Source: Lactarius indigo
Lineage: Eukaryota > Basidiomycota > Agaricomycetes > Russulales > Russulaceae
Direction of reading: 5' to 3'
Assembly (NCBI GenBank): GCA_025766275.1
Contig: JAFKAC010000009.1
Coordinates: forward strand, 868,001-932,000
DNA: 64,000 nucleotides
In this document: positions 58,530 to 64,000 of the stretch, piece by piece
How the letters are laid out: every line of letters begins with the position of its first letter
Numbering within the stretch: position 1 is the stretch's first letter
Notes under the pieces: model-generated
What the model was told of the DNA's origin: nothing
Database searches by the model: none
What the model saw: the letters and a program-made list of their open reading frames with translations, nothing else
Translations under genes and position numbers: made by a program

Positions 58530-59040
58530 TGTTACGTTTCGATCCATACCCTTACCGTACCGGTTGCGATTACGGCGGTAAGGTATATTAGTCGCGGACT
58601 TACTTACGGTGATACGGTAGTCGATAGGAGATTGTGCACGATAGCTGACTGAGCGGTACCTGGATGACTCGATACTAGTACAGGTACTAGTAGTTTTGAG
58701 GTGTTTCTGCGATACGTAGGACGCTACGCTACTGTGACTCATAGCAGCGCTTCTAAGCCTGCTCGACTTGTATTTATAGTGCCCAGGAAAGACCAAGATA
58801 CGCCATCTTGGTCTTCTTGAATCGTCACTTGTTTTCCTCTCTTTCTCTCTGTCTGCTTTCTTCTCTATTCGCCGTCTCCTTCAAGAAGTGCACTGTCGAG
58901 TGTTCACCATCACTTACGCTTGGACCTTCGTGTCTTCAAGAACATCCGTCATGCCTGGACCTCCGTGTCTTCAGAGTCTACGCTAAGTTGTTACCGCCTC
59001 TATAGAGCTCATGTCGAGCTAACGTCGTGACGACGTTACA
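58530..59040 (+). repeat. 3' LTR of the Ty3/gypsy element
   Basis: 511 bp. Two differences from the 5' LTR were found (around 58952 and 59012); in both the 3' copy has TG where the 5' copy has CG. Confidence 0.93.
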
Positions 59041-59045
59041 GTAAT
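59041..59045. repeat. Target-site duplication GTAAT, right
   Basis: Matches 51189-51193. Confidence 0.9.
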
Positions 59046-59108
59046 GATTGCCTTACTGTATTTACTGTACAGTACATTTTCGATTGTCTGCATAACCTGA
59101 TGCTACAA

Positions 59109-59757
59109 TGTCGACCAATCCTGACAACACCGACGGAACTGGAAACAATGGCTGGGAGGACGTGGGCAGCTCACTAGAAGACGCAGCGTGAGTCTTTCCC
59201 TTTCCCTGGGTGCTGCTAGCTCGCTCATCAATTCTTTCTCTTATCTCTCTGGGGCAGAATCGTCGTATCGATGTATCACCAACCGTTTCTCTGACAATTC
59301 CCTCTCCTTCCCTTCATGCGCCATCTCCGACAACACTCTCGAGACCGCTGGAGGTCCTGTGCCTGTCGCGACACCTCAGGTTAGTTCTCCAGAGACTTTC
59401 CACCACTGCTGGTAATTGTCGTTGATCCTGGACTTTCTCTCTACCCATCAGACGACTTCACTGTCGGCTCTCCGTCCGATATAGGAACCGTTCCAACGGT
59501 CTCTTCCAGTGTGAGCAGGATGAGTGCAAGTAACCCGCACCAGCCAATATCTACTATAAGGTCCATTAGCTCTGTTTCGCCATCTTTGCCCGGTCCTTCT
59601 CCCATTGGCTGTCCGGGGTCGTTGCCAACGACGTCGTTATTGTCGTCAGTCACTGAGTCTATGCCAACCACCATTTCATCACGCCCTCGTGGGTCGTCAG
59701 CAACACGTGCAGCGCTTTCAGCAGCGACTCACACATGCATCCCCATACGCGAGCACT
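59109..59757 (+). pseudogene. Ser/Thr/Pro-rich coding remnant
   Basis: Starts MSTNPDNTDGTGNNGWEDVG, then SSLEDAA before a GTGAGT. Later pieces read SLINSFSYLSGAESSYRCIT and, in another frame, SASNPHQPISTIRSISSVSP. I could not build a continuous spliced frame. Part of it (from about 59535) resembles 60340-60410. Likely one piece of the fragment patchwork described in the findings; family unknown. Confidence 0.35.
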
Positions 59758-59767
59758 GACTCGGGCG

Positions 59768-60218
59768 ATGTTCTTCATTGTAACTCCTGTCCTCCTTCTT
59801 GCGCGTGTACACGCTGACAAGCCTCCATGATTCCCACCCGCCTCTCCGCTTGCCGAAAGAGCTCACGCACACGATTGTGCTGCACCCGTCCTACTTCGGG
59901 CCGCACATGCAGCAGTACCTCAGGTCGAAGCTCTACTCAGACATCGAGGGCACCTACTCCAGCCAGTTTGGCTTCATCGTCGCCATCGTCTCCATCTCTG
60001 ACATTGGCAAGGGTATGGTCATCCCGGGAAACGGCCAGGCCGGGTTCATCACCCGCTATCGTGCCATCGTATTCAAGCCCTTCAAGGGCGAGGTCGTCGA
60101 CGGCGTCGTTCACGACATCACCCGAGTGTGTACCCTTTACCCCGTCATCTGTTTTTCCTGTCCTTATACTTGATTGTGTGTCTGGGCAGATGGGCATTTT
60201 TGCGGAGGTTGGCGTCCT
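59768..60218 (+). pseudogene. Partial RNA polymerase II subunit Rpb7 gene
   Basis: Rpb7 pairs with Rpb4 on the Pol II stalk. The fragment has a first exon ATGTTCTTC at 59768. An intron follows whose acceptor position reads CCG instead of CAG (59853-59855). Then exon 59856-60125 encodes KELTHTIVLHPSYFGPHMQQ, SQFGFIVAIVSISDIGKGMV and ITRYRAIVFKPFKGEVVDGV, and exon 60190-60218 encodes MGIFAEVGV after a GT-AG intron. The rest of the protein (the C-terminal half of about 170 residues) is missing. Retained introns mean it was copied as DNA, not from mRNA. An essential gene must exist intact elsewhere. Confidence 0.8.
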
Positions 60219-61199
60219 GTAAGCCCTCGGGCCCTCTCCAATCTCGCTGTCTTGATTTCAGGATCTCACTAGGCACCGGAAACAGATGATACGTATGAAT
60301 CATCGATACTACGAGCATCCCCTTCAGTTCAGTCTATACTGCGGCCAATATCTACTGTTCTGCCATCTTTGCCTGGTCCTTCTCTCATTGGCCGTCCAGC
60401 TGTGCGCCAATTACTTACTCGTCACCACTGTCGCCTTCTCTCACGCCTACCATATCAATGCTGGTCTATATTGAGGGAAATCGTCACGGTCGTGCCCGTG
60501 ATTCCGGGAATCGGTCGCGAAGCTGTCGATCTAGTTACCTGTCGCATTCGGCAAGTCTTTCTTAGGTGCCATCAAGGCGCAAATAGATGCCCCGTGGGAT
60601 GGTCAGTTATCAACAAAACATGTGTAAGTCGAGCTTCGCTAACGGATTCTCCGAACAAAAGGAGAAGAAACGCAGAGCTAATTCCCCTGAACCAGAGCCA
60701 TTGTTTGATTCTGGGTCTGACGCTTTGACCCCGATCCCTGGACCCCCTCCTGTGTGCTTTGGATTTATGGACCCTCAGATCACTGCTATCAACTCATAGA
60801 TCGGCCCTGCCGTCGGTCCCTACGCTGAAGATGGGCTCTGTCATTCAACCGGAAACACTCCTCCCTTCTCGAGCATTGCCTATCCAACTGGCATGCCCAG
60901 CGAACTTGCCACCTGTTCTCCCTCCGTCCCCTACGCTCATGGTGATAATTAGTCACGTTGGTCAGCCTACCAATTCACGCCTTCAAGTTTTCCTTCACCA
61001 TGGACCGCCCTCAATTTTCTCCGCTTCCTACTTCGTTAAAGGTGAGTATCCTAACTGATGACGGCGAGATTGATAGTGAGCAGCAAAGACCGACACATCA
61101 AGCCGAAGCGAGAAAGCATAAAACTATGGTAGCACAGCCGCGGCACCAGTTGCAGGTCTGGGTGTTGGGGGAACATAATTCTGTGGCGGCCCATTGACG
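60219..61199 (+). other. Patchwork of short coding-like pieces
   Basis: Pieces of plausible protein appear without continuous frames, for example SFANGFSEQKEKKRRANSPE with PEPLFDSGSDALTPIPGPPP (60617-60750) and, after a stop, AVGPYAEDGLCHSTGNTPPF. Positions about 60340-60410 resemble about 59535-59615. I cannot name any parent gene. Confidence 0.3.
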
Positions 61200-61309
61200 A
61201 TGGGGAGTCCATTTTCAATGCGCTCAGTCTTCCAGATATTTCCCTCGTATGCCCCAGCAACTCCCAAGGACGACTCTACATCCCGCATCTCTGACACCGC
61301 CCTCAAGAA

Positions 61310-61611
61310 AATTCGACAGATGCGAGGGACATTGTCTACTTTGTAGGCCATGTTGTCGCTGTCGAGCAGGTGGCCCACAAGGTCCAGCATGCACACGAGA
61401 AGGCCATCCAGGAGGAGCACAAGACAGCCCAGGCGCTCAATGATGTGCAGCACCAGCACAACCTTGCTGTAACAGGCAAGAACAAGGCGGTGAACGACCT
61501 CTCGGTGCGTGTGTAGTATCCACAGCCCGCCACTCATTCGTGCCGATACCATGGACTTGCAGATGCACCAGAAACACCTCGAGGAGGTGCACCAGACCGT
61601 TGAGACCTGAT
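61310..61611 (+). pseudogene. Coiled-coil coding fragment
   Basis: From about 61318 one frame encodes a charged helical segment (VEQVAHKVQHAHEKAIQEEH, KTAQALNDVQHQHNLAVTGK). A GT-AG intron (about 61503-61561) joins it to MHQKHLEEVHQTVET and a stop at 61609-61611. The start is missing. It is probably the 3' end of a host gene carried here as a fragment. The reverse strand also has open frames but with less protein-like content. Confidence 0.4.
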
Positions 61612-61913
61612 GGTCAGAGCTCAAGGGGGTTCGGTGAAGGAAGGAGGTTGGCGACGTAAGACCTTCCAATTTCCACCCTGTTGACAGCCGTTTACATCAG
61701 GTCTTCATTTGTCTAGGTGGAGTGCCAAGAACTCTTGTAGCAGGTCCGCCAGGTCGCCAACAGTCTACCTTCAAGTTCTGGATGGTGCCACCTGTGGCCA
61801 CCATCAATGCTTGTGCTTCGGAAGTTCAATTCGGCGGTATGTCATTTCTGCTACTACTGTTTCTGTAACTAAACACATTGGTCTTGTAAATACAGGTGAA
61901 CCTAGTACGACAT

Positions 61914-64000
61914 TTACAAGTCAACTTCACCATCAAGACCACATTCATCTGGGGTCAGTAGGGTAAGTCCTGGATGTCTTCGCAAAATATGAACATTATC
62001 TTTGTAAGTCCAAATCCCAATAAGGCTGACTATTGCTGATGTCTCAAGGACATATACTTCTGATGACCACTTCCCAGACCATCTTCCAAACTTTTTGCAG
62101 CGCTCTATCAATGGATGATAGACAACAAAGGAGAGGCCAGCAACAGTATAGAAGGCTAAGGCCTCTCCAAATATTGGTTTGGTCTTCTCCACCTCTAACT
62201 CTGTTTCATCTATAGGCTCATCTCTTGACTGTAACAGCCCTAGCTGAGCCTCAAAGTACCTTGAGGAGCGTGAAAGGGACCTCTTTGAAAGCTCAAAGAG
62301 CTGACTTGTAAGGGTAATACCATCAGGAAGAGGGCATTTCCCCCAGCATGTATATGTAGGATCTGGCCCTATTCCAGGATAAGATAGAATTGCTTGTAAG
62401 TGGGCCTTCAAGTTAGGGTCTTCCTTTTTCTGCTTCTTAGTGATAGGAAATTCCTTGAACAGTGAAGTCCTTTGAGCCTTTGCTTTAGGTTCTGGGGAGA
62501 GTGTTGGATAGGAGAGATGTAGGATTCTAACAGACTGCTTGTCTGTCTTATATGAAGCAATATTTTTGAAGGGGGATTTTTTTGACTTTATACCATGTCC
62601 AATATCTCCAATGGTCCGCTCACATGTAGCTTGAGAGCCAAATCTGATAGAGCCATTATAGGAAATGTGGAAGGGAATATGAATGAGCTGAAAGATGCAT
62701 AGTCTGCAGCGGGAAATTTTGGATGGATCATTGCCAACATAGAGGTGTTCAAATCCTTGAAGAAAAAGGATAATCTTGCTCTGAAGCTTGGCCAAATCAT
62801 CTTTTGTTCTAGGGATAGCTGTCATAGCATACTCCACCACATTTGAGAATATGGCAAAGTTCTTGATCACCTCCTGATTAAATCCAAGCTCTGATGCAAT
62901 AGGGACAATATACCAGTGGAGGAGGGCCATCCATTCATATATCTTGTATTGACTCTGCTGCTTTTTAGATGGATCCCGAATTGGTCCACAAAAGGATGAG
63001 GGCAATGTTGCTATGGCACTCTCAACCTCTGAGCCAAGCTTTGAAGCCATATCTTGACCCATAAAGACACTTTCTGACTGAGAGCTAAATGAGACCCATA
63101 TATCCCAGATATGTGGCATGCAGTTTTCATAGAAGAGGTGAAAGGGGTCAAGTGGAAAAAAGAATGGATGTGAGAAGGCAGGGCTGGCTGCACAAAGGGG
63201 AAGGCCAGAAACACCAGTTTCCCGCACAATTGCTGCATACTGTGCCTGGTTGCCCTTTGCAGCTTCAAGCCTCTCAATGGTTCTCCAGTAGCCCTCTAGA
63301 GTCCTAATTGGCAGGTTAAAAATGTCAAAATGAGGGCGATCGCCATTAATCTCCTGGCTTTGAGGTGGAGAGAGAGGATAGTACTGAGATTTAGCACCTA
63401 TAAAACAAATTAATGAGATAAAATAATATAATAGTATAATGTTGTATACCTCTTTCCCTACTAGGGCGTGCACCCTGCACCATACTAAAACGACACCCAT
63501 ATCTAGCCATATGTCCAGCCATTCTGCTGAGTTTTGCAGAACCAAGCATATCTCCAAGAACACCACAAAGAAAGACCTTCAAAAGAAAGTAGGTTCCTGA
63601 ATAAGCATCAAAGGACCATACACCAGCACTAAGCTTTGCAAGCTCCTCATATAGGACATAAATAAATGACTCCACATTTCCAGGTGAAGAGGGTCCAGGA
63701 ATGACAAGTGGAATAATGATGTTAGCAGCCTTAGATCGCATGTTGGGAGGAAGGTTTAAAATTGTGACTATAAGGATCCATACATCAGACTGCTTCTTCA
63801 TAGTGAGCTGAGCACCATCTCCTGAGATGGTTATAGCAGTATCAGTGGGATCTTTGAATAAATGGGAGTGGTTGAGATGGCTAATGGAGTCAGAGAAATC
63901 TGAGTATATGGTGGGGGGAGAATTAGGCTTTAGATTATTCAGAGCCTCTTGTAAATGCTCATGTCGGTATTGCATAGCCTTTGCCATCTTCCTATTCATA
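61914..64000 (-). CDS. Tnp2-type (CACTA-like) transposase, partial at window edge
   Basis: Minus-strand gene running off the right end. Exon 63450-64000 (open to the edge), 52-nt intron 63398-63449, exon 61914-63397, in one frame of at least about 675 codons. Tnp2-like segments: TAITISGDGAQL then KKQSDVWILIVTILN; LVIPGPSSPGNVESFIYVLY; MAGHMARYGCRFSMVQGARP (counterpart of the GH..KHGCR block); and a long C-terminal part with ATCERTIGDIGHG. The ATG at 63999 is probably internal. The sequence is visibly more AT-rich than the host genes here, with codons to match. No stop or frameshift was found, so this may be a recently active element. Terminal inverted repeats were not found inside the window. 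Confidence 0.75.

Larger units (their letters stand above)
51194..59040 (+). mobile_element. Full-length Ty3/gypsy chromovirus-type LTR retrotransposon
   Basis: 7847 bp with two 511-bp LTRs and a GTAAT target duplication. Order: LTR, primer site, upstream frame, gag, pol (protease, reverse transcriptase, RNase H, integrase, chromodomain), purine tract, LTR. The chromodomain at the end of pol places it among the chromoviruses, which integrate via histone marks. Only two LTR differences point to a recent insertion. Known damage is one stop in pol at 56193-56195 and perhaps one upstream of gag at 52177-52179. Confidence 0.95.

Noticed and set aside
51194..59040. An envelope gene, which would make the element retrovirus-like
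   Set aside because: No signal peptide, membrane segment or glycoprotein-like frame lies between pol and the 3' LTR.
61124..61669. 181-codon minus-strand frame opposite the coiled-coil fragment
   Set aside because: The plus strand has a charged helical sequence, a GT-AG intron that joins frames and a stop, which the minus strand lacks.

Overview
The window looks like a chromosomal stretch from a filamentous basidiomycete, most likely an agaricomycete. The reasons are many short spliceosomal introns (about 44-125 nt, often with a CTGAC- or CTCAC-like branch site), a protein family I know only from mushroom-forming fungi, fungal STAND/NACHT-ankyrin remnants, a chromodomain Ty3/gypsy retrotransposon and a Tnp2-type transposase. 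Exon models were worked out by hand. For eight multi-exon genes the summed exon lengths are exact multiples of three with one continuous frame.

Layout. 0-9.3 kb: a sesquiterpene-synthase-like gene (2783-4040, minus) and a secreted acid phosphatase (7771-9260, plus) in otherwise gene-poor DNA. 9.7-14.5 kb: the corpse of a NACHT-ankyrin gene, split by a 5'-truncated LINE with a 15-bp target-site duplication. 15-16 kb: an unidentified coding remnant. 16.6-34.9 kb: a direct segmental duplication. Copy A carries an intact C2H2 transcription factor and an intact secreted FAD-linked oxidase. Copy B carries truncated, decaying versions of both. Between them sit a C2H2-repeat protein and an F-box protein whose inferred start codon lies at the duplication junction. 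35.3-49.5 kb: ordinary host genes: a conserved proline/serine-rich protein, a WD40/DUF2415 protein, a KEN/D-box-bearing protein, a basidiomycete-specific protein and an arrestin-like gene with a damaged middle. 50-50.7 kb: an Atg22-like pseudogene. 51.2-59.0 kb: a complete, young 7.85-kb chromovirus-type LTR element with 511-bp LTRs and a GTAAT target duplication. 59.1-61.9 kb: a patchwork of gene fragments including part of RPB7. 61.9-64 kb: a Tnp2-type transposase that runs off the right edge.

How things fit together. The terpene synthase and the FAD oxidases are the kinds of enzyme found in specialised metabolism, but they are about 20 kb apart with unrelated genes between, so no cluster is claimed. 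The strongest mechanistic signals are in the mobile DNA: a predicted Tf1-like 11-nt self-primer, a G GGA AAA minus-one frameshift site, C-to-T changes at CpG in the LTRs, a probable CpG-type stop in pol, and a gene-fragment patchwork beside a DNA transposase. I did not find a coherent undescribed multi-gene system. The most unusual items are the gene-fragment patchwork, the duplication junction at the F-box gene, and a 60-nt in-frame intron inside a zinc finger.
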